Notes under the pieces: model-generated | What the model saw: only the letters and a program-made list of their open reading frames with translations | The model's database searches: none | What the model was told of the DNA's origin: nothing | Shown: positions 1-9,624 of the stretch, in pieces | Layout of the letters: the number at the start of each line of letters is the position of its first letter | How positions within the stretch are numbered: position 1 is the first letter of the stretch | Made by a program: the position numbers and the translations under genes | NCBI GenBank assembly: GCA_963666575.2 | Contig: CAXXYG010000022.1 | Span: 1 to 64,000 of the forward strand | DNA: 64,000 nucleotides | Direction: 5' to 3' | Origin: JABMQB01 sp963666575 | Lineage (GTDB): Bacteria; Bacteroidota; Bacteroidia; Bacteroidales; Prolixibacteraceae

Positions 1-1101
1 ATTAGGGTATGAAAATGAAACATCTTTAAAAGTTAATATCGAATCTGAATCAACTTTTATTGGTTTGGTTTCTTCAACAACAGGCAGGTTGTTTTCCAGT
101 TCCAGGATTTTTCGAATTCTGTCCCATGCTGCTAGCGCGAGCTGGAAATTGGTCCATAACGAGGCCAATTGTCGCAGAGGACTATAGAAACTGTTGACAT
201 ATGCAATAAAACTAATGAGTAATCCGATTGTAAAATGCCCTGTTGAAATTAGGTAGATACCAAAAGTTAATACTATAAGAAGGCCGATGTTCGAAAAGAA
301 CGTATAAACAGGCATAAACATGTTATTTGATATTCCTGCTTTTACCGATGTTGAATAATTATCGTGATTGACTACATCAAAACGTTTTCGGAAATAATCG
401 CGGCGGTTAAAAGCCACAATTACTTTAAAGTTGTTATAAACTTTCCTGCACTTCGGAGCTCAAATTACCTACACTTTTTAGATTATTGGCATTGCGTTTT
501 TTGACCCACGGAGTAACAAATTTTGTAAAAACCAGTATCAGCAAAGCCGGTGAAAGTGTGGCTGCACCCAATTTTAAATTAATGGATAATAAAAACACAC
601 CTGCGCCAATCATAATTAGGATAAACCTCAGGAATTGCATGAGTGATTGTGAAAAAAACTGGTTGATTTTTTCGGTATCGTTATTTATTCGTGAAAATCA
701 GGTCACCTGCTTTATTTTGGTTAAAGAAGTCATAGGGCAATTCCTGTAGTTTGGCAAAAACTGAGTTTCGTAATGTAAATAACATTCGTTGGCCAACTGA
801 GCCCATTAGTTTTGTTTGTAAATAACCTGCACCAAGGGCAACCATGTACATAACAAGCAGTATCCCACTAAAAACCATCACACCATGAAACTGTTTTGTT
901 TGGATATAATTATCGATGGTGTAACCAATCATTATGGGGCCTATAAGGTTTCAGAATGGCAGTAACAAACATGGCAATAAACGCAACCAGAAGAATTCTT
1001 TTTTCTTCCACCATGTGTGAAACCAGGCTTTTTAATAATTTAAAGCTTTTGGTTTTTTTTTTTGTATTATTTTCGGGAAGGGTATTTAGATTATAATTCA
1101 T
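1..1101 (-). pseudogene. ABC exporter half-transporter 2, frameshifted and running off the window start
   Basis: This is the second of two tandem ABC exporter genes (permease fused to ATPase). Its start is taken as the ATG at 1101, just after the upstream gene ends at 1106. The reading frame can be followed through transmembrane segments and the linker (RIRKILELENN) to the start of the ATPase domain (FKDVSFSYPN), which leaves the window at base 1. The frame breaks three times, each break being repaired by removing one base: a three-base homopolymer at about 949-951, a four-base one at about 694-697, and near 434-440. On either side of each break the protein is continuous and family-like, for example TAILNLIGPIMIGYT and AGDLISRINNDTEKIN once corrected. 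With its neighbour it would form a heterodimeric multidrug or lipid exporter in the inner membrane. Either the gene is a recent pseudogene or the assembly has errors here. Confidence 0.8.
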
Positions 1102-1105
1102 CTGA

Positions 1106-2915
1106 TTAGGATTGTTGGTTTTTTTCGGTTTCAGATGAAATTTGTTCCGATTCAAGATCAGAACTCATTTCATAATGGCTGGTACTTCGTTGTGATTCAT
1201 ATATCTGAACATACTCAGGGCACGATGCCCTCAGGGTTTTATGTTTACCGGCAGCAATAACTTCACCTTCCATTAGAAGGATAATCTGATCAAAAATGTT
1301 TTTACAGGGTTTATTTTCTGGGGTTACAGAAATAAGCGTCAATTCGGGATAGTTATTCCTGACATTTTGTAGAATCTTTTTGTTCGGTTTGAGGATCAAC
1401 TCGGGCCGTAAAATCATCGAGTAATAAAATTTTAGGATTTAATGCCAAGGCACGTGCCAGCATAATCCGTTGTTTTTGGCCGCCTGAAAGGCTGGTTCCC
1501 CTTTCCGAAACAAACGTATCAAGTTGCTGAGGTAAACCATCAATATACTCTTTTAATTCGGCAGTTATTATTGCTTTTTCCAACGATTGGTCAGTGACCG
1601 TATCACTAAAAGCAATATTCTCGCGGAGGCTGAGGTTAAACATAACACTGTCTTGAAAAACCAAACCTATTTGGGTGTGAAAAGTATTTTTATCATACTC
1701 ATCAATGCTTAAACCCTCAAATTCCACTGAACCTTCATTTGGTTTTATGAGCCCGGTTAAGAGGAACAATAATTGACTTTTGCCGGCAGCTGTTGGCCCG
1801 ATTATGGCGGTTCGGGTACCTGGTTTTATATTTATTGAAACATCTTTTAACGCAGGTTTTTCATCGTACAAAACGGTAACATTTTTTAATCCGATATTTC
1901 CCATCAAAGGCTTATTGTTGGTTCCTGTGTCGGCAGTTTCGGGAGTTCTTAAAACTTCACCGATCCTGCTATACGAGGCGGTAGCCTGAGCAATAACATT
2001 ACTCATAAATCCGATCACAATGATTGGGAAAATTAAAAGGGTAACATAACTGTTAAATGCAGCAAAATCGCCCAACGATAAAGTGCCTGAAATGACAAAA
2101 TGCCCTCCCAATGCTAAAATTGTCAAAGTCGCCAGGTTGGCAACAAATGTAATAACCGGAATGAGTGTAGCGAATAAGGTAACAATCGAAATTCCAATGT
2201 TTTTTGCTTCGTCGCTGGCCGCTAAAAACTTTTTGTACTCCATAAATTGTGAATTAACAACCCTTATAATAGCTGAACCTAAAACACTTTCGTTGATGAC
2301 CTTATTTAGCCAATCGATCACTTCACGGCCACGGGTAAATAACACTTTTACTTTCCTTAGAATTAGGAAAAATGTGACTGCAATTATTGGAATCATTAAA
2401 ATTACCGGTATTGCCAGTTTCCAATTTATGGTTAATAGAAGTACACAGGCACCAATAATCATAACAATTGATGAAATAATAGATGTAATTGCCTGGGCAA
2501 CAAACATCTTTACCGAATCCATGTCGGAAGTTAAGTTGGTTAATAACTTTGAAGGATTGGCTTTTTGAATAAATGAATAACTTTGGCGTGATATTTTATC
2601 CGAAAGTTTCTTTCGAAGGTCTAAACCAACCTGTTCTGATGCATATGTTTGTACTATCAATTGCAGGTAGGTAAAAACTAAGATGACAGCTGCGGCAATT
2701 AAAAATTCAATTAAAATGTCTTTTAATACATAATTACTATTGGTGTATGAATCAATTCCGTGTGAAATGATTTTTGGTATTATTAGATTGGCTCCATTGC
2801 TTAATAAAGAAAATACAACCAATAATACAACCATACCTCTATAGGGTTTTAATAACCCAAAAACCGAAGGTTTATCTTTTTTCTCGCTTGTGTTCCTGTT
2901 TTTCCTTTTAACCAT
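1106..2915 (-). pseudogene. ABC exporter half-transporter 1, single frameshift near the C-terminus
   Basis: The N-terminal 500 or so residues are intact. A six-helix ABC exporter membrane domain occupies about residues 25-310, followed by a nucleotide-binding domain with Walker A GPTAAGKS (about residue 373) and signature LSGGQKQR (about 478). Walker B is LLLLDDF, with Asp where the catalytic Glu normally sits. That matches the degenerate ATP site of heterodimeric exporters and agrees with the second half-transporter next door. After the D-loop (ARVDPQTEQK) the frame shifts at a five-base homopolymer at 1377-1381. Removing one base restores ILQNVRNNYPELTL and the remaining H-loop region down to the stop at 1106. 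An exporter role is well supported; the substrate cannot be read from sequence. Only the last 90 or so residues are affected, so a real mutation would still remove the end of the ATPase fold. Confidence 0.85.
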
Positions 2916-3214
2916 AAACTTTTAACTTCATATGTGGACGCATATGATCTAAAAATATTGCTGCCACCTTATAAATTTTTTGAATAAAATGAATGACTCA
3001 TTGGTTTTACTAACTCAAACAGTGAAGAAAAGTTCAGTAAATTATTTTTCATTTTTTAAACAGGTTATAAAAGTATAAGTTCCTTTCTTTTATACGGCTC
3101 TTTATATAAATTAATTTTTGATTAAAGCACTGATTCGGCAATTGAAAATATTTGTTGAATGGGTGTATATTTGTTTGTGGTGTGATTTATGAAAAAAATA
3201 AAAACAGTTTGATC
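2916..3214. other. Intergenic region without a recognisable gene
   Basis: About 300 AT-rich bases lie between the 5' end of the ABC exporter pair and the 3' end of the membrane protein gene. No open frame with coding character, no RNA gene and no convincing hairpin terminator was seen. The exporter promoter is presumably here, but no clear TAnnTTTG element is placed correctly on the minus strand. Confidence 0.5.
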
Positions 3215-3826
3215 TTAGGATTTGGTTTTAGTGCTTAATTTTGCTTTTTTCTTATTTACCAGCTCAATACGGAGCATTAATACGAGTAGCAAGGCGGTAC
3301 AGGCTATAGCCCGAAAGGCATAAATGGAAGCTAACAAACCTTTGCTCGATAATAATGAAAACAATGGGACTACCATTAATAGTATCCATACTGAGAAAGG
3401 TTCTGTATTTTTACTGGCCGATAACATCCTTCTGATAACCGGGAAATAGGCAATAATTAAAATAAGTTGGATAAGCAGATTGGTGACCCAATGATTTTGG
3501 GTTATAATCCAAAAAATGACAATGAGGCTTACAGCACCAAAACACCCAAGGTCAAATTTGTTAAAGCGTGTACTGTTGTCGCCAAAAACAGCGATGGCAA
3601 TTGAAACACTTATCACCAATACAAGGTCAGTTGTATTTAAAATATTATCGAGAAGAGAAAAATCACCAGCTTTTAAATAGGTGACAAGGCTCATCGCCAC
3701 AGCAATGGAAAAAAACACCCACATGGCCAATGCTGGTTTTGTCTGTTTTGTTATGAGCTGCCAACAGTATATTACAAGTATCACAACATTGATGGCTGAT
3801 ACAATGTAAATTGAAAATTCACGCAT
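3215..3826 (-). CDS. Hypothetical multi-pass membrane protein (203 residues)
   Basis: I do not recognise the family. The protein is almost entirely hydrophobic, with about six or seven predicted membrane helices, beginning with one at residues 4-22 (IYIVSAINVVILVIYCW) and ending in a basic lysine-rich tail (NKKKAKLSTKTKS) that should be cytoplasmic. Segments such as QTKPALAMWVFFSIAVAMS recall small sugar- or vitamin-transporter folds, but this is only an impression. No catalytic motif is visible. It stands alone between the ABC exporter pair and the pectin locus, on the same strand as both, with 131 bases between it and the last pectin-locus gene. Its codon use looks like that of its neighbours. 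Confidence 0.7.
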   Translation of the reverse strand: MREFSIYIVSAINVVILVIYCWQLITKQTKPALAMWVFFSIAVAMSLVTYLKAGDFSLLDNILNTTDLVLVISVSIAIAVFGDNSTRFNKFDLGCFGAVSLIVIFWIITQNHWVTNLLIQLILIIAYFPVIRRMLSASKNTEPFSVWILLMVVPLFSLLSSKGLLASIYAFRAIACTALLLVLMLRIELVNKKKAKLSTKTKS

Positions 3827-3957
3827 TTTTGGTTTTTATTGTTGGGGTAAATTTAGGAACTCTTAATTAAATTCCTCTACATAAATCAGATGAAAAATAT
3901 TTTCTTTTTTTTGAAGACAGAGTTCATATAAGTAGGATCAATTTTGGTAGTAAAATC

Positions 3958-5658
3958 TTAAAATAGTATTACTTTTTCAGAATAACAGCCTCTATTTTTA
4001 TCCAGAACTTGTAATAAATAAATGCCATTATGGAAAGTTGATACAGGTATTTTAATTTTATTCTGAGAAAAGTTTTGAATTAATATTAGCTCTCCGGCAG
4101 CGGAATAAATTTTAATTGTTTTTATTATTTCAGAATGGTTAATTATTAGCTCTTTATTTGTTTGATTTAAAAAAATTTGTGGTTGATTTTTTGAGAATAA
4201 CGGTGTTTTTGAGCCAGTTGGAATTCCTTCCATATTTTGATCAACAGTGATGCCTGCAACAATGCTATTAATATACACTTCAATATTGGGGTATAAAGCA
4301 TCTAAACTTTTAAGTTGGGCGTCGTTGGGGCTGTTTGGATTGAGGTTGTTTTCTGTTTCCCACGCATCCGGCATTCCATCTTCATCAGTATCGACAGGTG
4401 CTTCGGTTGAGGTTAAAGTTGGCCAACCTCCAACAGCATCCTGATTATCGATGATTCCTTTATCACTTCCATTCCCACCATCCATAAATGTGGCTGTTCC
4501 GGAAGTAACATCATGTATTATTCGCAAATCGACAGAGTCTCTTGAAAAACTGGCGCCTGCATATGCGGTTACTTTTTCGTAAGCTTGTGTAGCTGTATGT
4601 GTGGTACCTTCACCCGGATAGAACGGTTCAGTTTGCCTGATGGCACTTTTATCACCATCGGAAACTGGGCCATATTTGCTGTGAAACTGATTAAATACTC
4701 CATATGTCCAGTTATCGTTTGTGGCTCTTTCCGAAGTTTCAAGCACATTGCCATTAATATAAAATTTTCCCCAAATATTTGATACGGGATTCCCCGAATC
4801 TGTGTTTTTGTCGATGGCAATAATTCGCTCTTTTTTGGTGGTAACCGGGCCGGGTTTATAATAACAATTAACAATATTCACATTCATAGCTTCGCCACCA
4901 TAACAACTGTTTCCTTTCCAATTGTAGATTACGTTGTTTCGTAAATCGACCAAGTCGGTTAAAGCAAAAGCATCTCCACCGATTTCGCCAAGGCGAGGGT
5001 TCCGGCTATCGTGGTGAGCCAATAAATTATGGTGGAACGATGCATTTTTTCCACCCCAAATACCACCATATCCATGTGCCCCTTTTTCATGGATTGAGTT
5101 ACGCAGGCTTTCGGAAATGATACACCATTGAAGTGTAAAATTTTCGTTTTGGTAGAAAGAGACACACTCATCAACCGACCAGCTCATTGAACAATGGTCG
5201 ATGATAATGTTTTTTAGAAACCGGCCTTCCAATGCATCCGCCTGCTGGCCAGCTGCTGACCCTAGCCTGAAACGCATGTAGCGGATAATAACATTGTCGG
5301 CAGCAACCGACATGGGGTAATCACGCACACAAATTCCATCGCCGGGAGCAGTTTGCCCTGCAATTGTGACATCTCCATTGTTAATTTTTAAATCAGATAA
5401 AAGCTGGATTGTTCCCGAAACTTTAAAAATGATTATCCGTGGCCCAGATTGGTTTACCGCATATCGAAAAGAGCCAGGGGCATTTATATCAGATAAATTG
5501 GTAACATAAATAACTTGTCCGCCTCGCCCGCCAGAGGTGTATTTTCCATGCCCTTCGGCACCTGGGAAAGCGGGAGCCTGGTTGTTTTGAGAGAATCCAT
5601 ATGTTATTGAAGAGAAGAATATCCAACATGTTATAATAATCGGAAAAATATATTTCAT
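3958..5658 (-). CDS. PL1-family pectate lyase with T9SS sorting domain
   Basis: A secreted pectate lyase cleaving polygalacturonate by beta-elimination. A signal peptide spans about residues 1-23 (ends YGFSQ). The PL1 right-handed beta-helix follows, with family motifs PAFPGAEGHG, GGRGGQVIYVTNL, VTIAGQTAPGDGI, DHCSMSWSVDE and HHDSRNPR; the Arg in RNPR (about residue 218) is the family's catalytic base. A calcium-binding-like stretch DTDEDGMPDAWE precedes a C-terminal beta-sandwich of about 75 residues ending in GIYLLQVLDKN and a basic-hydrophobic tail. That is the type A T9SS sorting domain, so the enzyme should be exported by the gliding/T9SS machinery to the surface or medium. It is the last gene of the pectin operon, 49 bases after the esterase gene. 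The sister PL1 gene at 6459-7844 lacks the sorting domain. Confidence 0.92.
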   Translation of the reverse strand: MKYIFPIIITCWIFFSSITYGFSQNNQAPAFPGAEGHGKYTSGGRGGQVIYVTNLSDINAPGSFRYAVNQSGPRIIIFKVSGTIQLLSDLKINNGDVTIAGQTAPGDGICVRDYPMSVAADNVIIRYMRFRLGSAAGQQADALEGRFLKNIIIDHCSMSWSVDECVSFYQNENFTLQWCIISESLRNSIHEKGAHGYGGIWGGKNASFHHNLLAHHDSRNPRLGEIGGDAFALTDLVDLRNNVIYNWKGNSCYGGEAMNVNIVNCYYKPGPVTTKKERIIAIDKNTDSGNPVSNIWGKFYINGNVLETSERATNDNWTYGVFNQFHSKYGPVSDGDKSAIRQTEPFYPGEGTTHTATQAYEKVTAYAGASFSRDSVDLRIIHDVTSGTATFMDGGNGSDKGIIDNQDAVGGWPTLTSTEAPVDTDEDGMPDAWETENNLNPNSPNDAQLKSLDALYPNIEVYINSIVAGITVDQNMEGIPTGSKTPLFSKNQPQIFLNQTNKELIINHSEIIKTIKIYSAAGELILIQNFSQNKIKIPVSTFHNGIYLLQVLDKNRGCYSEKVILF

Positions 5659-5707
5659 AGTTGTTTGTAAAAGCAGTTAAATCATAATTTGTAAAAAAAC
5701 AGTTGTA

Positions 5708-6439
5708 TTATTTTATGAACCTTGCAAGTGGTATTTCAGAATGTTTTAACTCTTTAATAACGAGGCTTGCCACTACTAATGCACCCTCTTCGTTTAGATG
5801 TGTATCGTCTTTTCTTCCATCGGGATATTTTTCAGTTGGTGCTGTCCATAAGTACATCTTTTTTGATGTTTCGTCGCCCATTGGTTCAATTAATGAAGCA
5901 GTTAGCTTTTGGAGGTCGATGAGTGGAACAGAATATTCATCTGCTACATTTCGAGTAGCTTCCGGGTAGTCGCCGTGTGTATCGATTAATTTTCCTGATT
6001 CGTCGAATTTGCGCCTTATGATGGATGTTAAAAGTACAGGAGTTGCTCCTTTTTCACGCGATTCGGTTATAAATTTCCGGAGGTTTTTGGTATAAGTACC
6101 AAATGGAGTAGTGTACCGTGTTGAATCGTATTTTTTTTGGTCGTTGTGCCCAAACTGGATAAAAACATAATCGCCCGGTTGAATGCTATCGAGGACAGCC
6201 TGCCAACGCCCTTCGTCAATAAAACTTTTTGTGCTTCGTCCGTTAACAGCATGGTTACTTACAATTATATTGGCTTTTAAAAAACTTCCAAATACCTGCC
6301 CCCAGCCAGTTTCGGGATATACCTCGGCTTTTTTATTGGCCATGGTGGAATCACCAATTGTATAAATAGTAATTTGTTTTTCGGAACAAGACAAACTGAT
6401 TATTAATACTATAGATAAATATAAAAGCCTGATTTTCAT
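5708..6439 (-). CDS. SGNH-hydrolase esterase, rhamnogalacturonan acetylesterase-like (CE12 type)
   Basis: Predicted to remove acetyl groups from pectin, most likely rhamnogalacturonan. The first 17 residues form a lipoprotein signal with a lipobox ending LSC (Cys18), so the mature enzyme should be membrane-anchored. Block I is TIGDSTMANK with nucleophile Ser31. The oxyanion blocks are seen as NHAVNGRSTKSF and FIQFGHNDQKK, and the Asp-His pair is in DDTHLNEEGA (Asp211, His214). Length (243 residues) is usual for the family. It sits in the pectin operon between two PL1 lyase genes, 19 bases after one and 49 before the other, which fits deacetylation ahead of backbone cleavage. Acetylxylan or other carbohydrate esterase activity cannot be excluded from sequence. 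Confidence 0.88.
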   Translation of the reverse strand: MKIRLLYLSIVLIISLSCSEKQITIYTIGDSTMANKKAEVYPETGWGQVFGSFLKANIIVSNHAVNGRSTKSFIDEGRWQAVLDSIQPGDYVFIQFGHNDQKKYDSTRYTTPFGTYTKNLRKFITESREKGATPVLLTSIIRRKFDESGKLIDTHGDYPEATRNVADEYSVPLIDLQKLTASLIEPMGDETSKKMYLWTAPTEKYPDGRKDDTHLNEEGALVVASLVIKELKHSEIPLARFIK

Positions 6440-6458
6440 TGTGTTTTTCCTTCAAAAA

Positions 6459-7844
6459 TTAGAGCCCTATACTGTTTAAGTATTCTTCGAGGTTGGTATA
6501 TCCATCCTTATCTGAATCTTTTTTTCCATCGCTTGGATTGTTGAGGTCAAAACCATGCTCTTTTTCCCAATTATCAGGCATTCCATCTAAATCGGTATCA
6601 ACAGGAGCTTCTAATGATTTTAATTCAGGCCACCCACCCACACTTTTTTGTGAATCGATGATACCAGAGTTTTTTCCATAACTATCGCCAAATTCACAAA
6701 CACCAGTTTTTACTTCCCTGACAATTCGTTGGTCGACAGCATCACGCTTTGGTAGTATTGCGCCAACATTTGCCAAAACCAAATTGTAAGCCTTTTCGGC
6801 AGTTTGTGTTTTTACGGGTGCCAATAAAAATGGTTTATTAACTTTTGATAGTTCTTTTTGTACCGAAGTAGCACTTTGAATCCCGTATTCCCAATTGTTT
6901 TTTGTTGTTTCTACCGATCCCTCCATAACATTGCCACTAATAAAATATTTGCCGGCACGTAATGTATCAGGTTTGAAACGTGCATTAAAAAACTGTTGTG
7001 TTAATGAATAAATGCGGTGTTGCACTTTTCCTTTTTTTGTTGCTGGCCCCGGTTTGTAATAATTGTTAACCATGTTATAGTTACCCTCTTCACCGCCATA
7101 ACCACTTTGATAGCCCCAGTTAAAGATGACGTTATTCCTAAAATCGGCTTTTTCATTTTCGGGAGTGGTAGAGTAGCGGGCTCCGTTAAAACGTGGATTT
7201 CGCGAAGTGTGGTGCGCTAATAAATTGTGGTGGAATGAAACACTTTTACCTCCCCAAATTCCACCATAACCGTGTTTGCCTTTATGGTGCCCGGAGTTAT
7301 ACAAACTTTCGCTTAGGATACACCATTGCATTGTGAAATTTTCGTTGTCGTAAAACGAACCTGTTTCATCAATTGACCAACTCATGGAACAATGATCAAT
7401 GATAATATCTTTTTTGCGCACACAATTGAGGGCATCCTGAGCATCGTTCATTAAACATTCATCGCCACACCGAAACCGTAAATAGCGAATAATTACATTA
7501 TTTGCCGAAATACTTACAGCGTAATTTTTGATACAAATACCATCGCCAGGGGCTGTTTGCCCGGCAATTGTAAGGTGGCCTGAATTTATTTTTAGAGGAG
7601 CTTTTAATTCAATATTGCCGGATATATGAAAAACAATAGTCCTTTTTCCATTTTGATTAATGGCCCATCGAAGTGTTCCTTTTTGAGGATGGTTTTTATC
7701 ATCAGATAAATTGTCGACAATATATACATCGCCACCACGGCCACCTGTGGTATACTGGCCTGATCCTTCAGCTCCTGGAAATGCTGGTTGTTGGCCAACC
7801 GCAACAAAAGGGATTAAAAAAATCAGAAATATCAGTTTTTGCAT
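6459..7844 (-). CDS. PL1-family pectate lyase without sorting domain
   Basis: Second pectate lyase of the operon. It has a signal peptide over residues 1-17 (FVAVGQQ) and then the same PL1 motifs as its neighbour: PAFPGAEGSGQYTTGGRGG, LTIAGQTAPGDGI, DHCSMSWSIDE, GGIWGGKSVSFHHN and HTSRNPR with the catalytic-type Arg near residue 216. It ends shortly after a calcium-binding-like stretch (DTDLDGMPDNWEKE, then SDKDGYTNLEEYLNS) with no T9SS tail. It is therefore expected in the periplasm, or exported another way. The two PL1 enzymes look like paralogues that have split between locations. The gene starts 10 bases after the GH28 gene ends, so the two are probably co-translated or at least co-transcribed. 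Confidence 0.92.
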   Translation of the reverse strand: MQKLIFLIFLIPFVAVGQQPAFPGAEGSGQYTTGGRGGDVYIVDNLSDDKNHPQKGTLRWAINQNGKRTIVFHISGNIELKAPLKINSGHLTIAGQTAPGDGICIKNYAVSISANNVIIRYLRFRCGDECLMNDAQDALNCVRKKDIIIDHCSMSWSIDETGSFYDNENFTMQWCILSESLYNSGHHKGKHGYGGIWGGKSVSFHHNLLAHHTSRNPRFNGARYSTTPENEKADFRNNVIFNWGYQSGYGGEEGNYNMVNNYYKPGPATKKGKVQHRIYSLTQQFFNARFKPDTLRAGKYFISGNVMEGSVETTKNNWEYGIQSATSVQKELSKVNKPFLLAPVKTQTAEKAYNLVLANVGAILPKRDAVDQRIVREVKTGVCEFGDSYGKNSGIIDSQKSVGGWPELKSLEAPVDTDLDGMPDNWEKEHGFDLNNPSDGKKDSDKDGYTNLEEYLNSIGL

Positions 7845-7854
7845 AGTTAGTATT

Positions 7855-9588
7855 TTATTGACTTATTATTTCGATTGCTTCAGAATTAACATTTTTACCA
7901 ATTACAATATTATTTGTGTTTATTTGTTGGTTTGCTTCAATTTTAATTTTTTCGGTTTTACTGCCTTCGATTGTTATATAAGGATTTTCTTTTTGTGTTA
8001 TTTCTAATTCTTTTATAGACACATTTTTTGAATTATAAAAATGATAAGCGGGCAGGTTTTTAGTTGTTAACCTTATATTCTCAATAGAAATTCCATTTGC
8101 ATCCATACATTGTAATCCGTTTGTTGCTTTAATATCAATGTTTTTCAGAACAATATTTTCGAGGTTCATTTCTGGAAGCCCTTGAAGGTAAACTCCTTGA
8201 AGAGCACCTCTGCAGGTAATGTTTTTCAGGAAGATATTTTTAAACTGAGGTGTTTTTTCCGATACAGCAGGAATGTTTATGCCTTCGCCATTTAAAAGCC
8301 CACCTTCTTCCAGCATTTCAGAAACCGACCTTCCGCCATAATATAAATTGAATGAAATGGCATTGGTTGGGATGTTTATCATTTGAATATCCGACACATA
8401 AATGTTTTCGACAATTCCTCCTCGTCCACGGTTACTTTTAAACCTTAAACCTACATCGGTTCCCATAAATGTACAGTTTGATACATGCATGTTTTTAACA
8501 CCACCTGACATTTCGCTCCCGATAGTAACTCCTCCATGGCCATGGTATACAATACAATTTTTGACAATCAGGTTTTCTGTGGCTATTCCTCTTTCTCTGC
8601 CATCTTTATCTTTTCCTGATTTTATGCAAATGGCATCGTCACCAACATCAAAATTGCAGTTGTAAATTAATGTGTTTTTGCACGATTCTATATCCAGTCC
8701 ATCGCCATTTTGTGAAAACCAAGGATTCCGAACAGTGGTGTTTTTTATGACAAGGTTCTCGCACATTAAAGGATGGATGCACCAGGCAGGTGAATTCTGA
8801 AATGTGGGGCCATCAATTAATACCTGTTTACATTCAACGAGGCTTACCATAACGGGGCGTAAAAAATCCCTGATCTCTTCATACTGATCGATGGAGGTTA
8901 TGTTGCTGGGCACGTTCATTTCACTAAGCTGTTCGCCTTTCATAAACCCCTCAGAAGGGTACCAGGTTGTGCCGCTTTCGTTTAGAATCCCTCCTGATGC
9001 TATGAGTGTATTCCAATCTGAACTCGTTAATTTTGATTTTTTTACATGCCTCCAAACTTCTCCTGAACCATCAAAAACACCTTTCCCTGTAAACGAGATA
9101 TTTGCTAACTTTTTCCCATATATTGGAGACATACAGCGTATGGTATTATTTCCTTCGAAACTGGTTTCTATCAGCGGGTAGTGTGATTTGTCGGTGGAAA
9201 AAATGACTAAAGCACCTGCTTCAGTATGGATGTTCAAATTACTGATTAATTGGATGGGCCCTGTCAGCCATATGCCTTTTGGAATAACCAGAGTGCCACC
9301 ACCTTTTTTGTCCAACTCAGCTATTGCCTTTGTAAAAGCATCTGAATTTAAGTGTTGTCCGTCTGGTATTGCCCCGAATTCAGTAATGATTACGGTATTG
9401 TCAGGAATAATTGGTTCGGCTATTTCCGGCATTTGAAACTCAATTCCCTGATAAATATTTTGGGTGTCGGTTGAATTGTTTTGTGTTGTATTGCATGATG
9501 CAATTAATAGTAATAAACCAAGGGATCCCATAATATACCTCATCCTTCTTCCTCTTATTCTTCCTGTTTTTGTGTTTTCTGTATTCAT
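7855..9588 (-). CDS. GH28 polygalacturonase-family glycoside hydrolase (lipoprotein)
   Basis: Predicted to hydrolyse galacturonide linkages of pectin. A lipoprotein signal ends LLLLIASC. Translation could start at 9588 or at the internal ATG at 9543 (MRYIMGSLGLL), which gives a more typical signal length. GH28 motifs are all present: SPAWCIHPL, QNGDGLDIESC, VGDDAICIKSG, GHGGVTIGSE and GLRFKSNRGRGG. They supply the Asp residues, the His-Gly turn and the substrate-binding Arg/Lys. NGDGLD-ESC is the pattern of exo-acting members rather than classical endo-polygalacturonases (NTDG). The right-handed helix continues to the C-terminus with many Asn-rich turns. It lies between GH43 and a PL1 gene in the pectin operon. 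Confidence 0.9.
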   Translation of the reverse strand: MNTENTKTGRIRGRRMRYIMGSLGLLLLIASCNTTQNNSTDTQNIYQGIEFQMPEIAEPIIPDNTVIITEFGAIPDGQHLNSDAFTKAIAELDKKGGGTLVIPKGIWLTGPIQLISNLNIHTEAGALVIFSTDKSHYPLIETSFEGNNTIRCMSPIYGKKLANISFTGKGVFDGSGEVWRHVKKSKLTSSDWNTLIASGGILNESGTTWYPSEGFMKGEQLSEMNVPSNITSIDQYEEIRDFLRPVMVSLVECKQVLIDGPTFQNSPAWCIHPLMCENLVIKNTTVRNPWFSQNGDGLDIESCKNTLIYNCNFDVGDDAICIKSGKDKDGRERGIATENLIVKNCIVYHGHGGVTIGSEMSGGVKNMHVSNCTFMGTDVGLRFKSNRGRGGIVENIYVSDIQMINIPTNAISFNLYYGGRSVSEMLEEGGLLNGEGINIPAVSEKTPQFKNIFLKNITCRGALQGVYLQGLPEMNLENIVLKNIDIKATNGLQCMDANGISIENIRLTTKNLPAYHFYNSKNVSIKELEITQKENPYITIEGSKTEKIKIEANQQINTNNIVIGKNVNSEAIEIISQ

Positions 9589-9624
9589 ATTGTGTGTTCT
9601 CGATTTTTGAATTTTTATCTGTAT

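Noticed and set aside
2083..2568. 161-codon plus-strand frame
   Set aside because: It is antisense to the ABC exporter membrane domain, which is clearly the coding strand.
3166..3173. TATATTTG as a plus-strand promoter
   Set aside because: No plus-strand gene follows; the next gene is on the minus strand.
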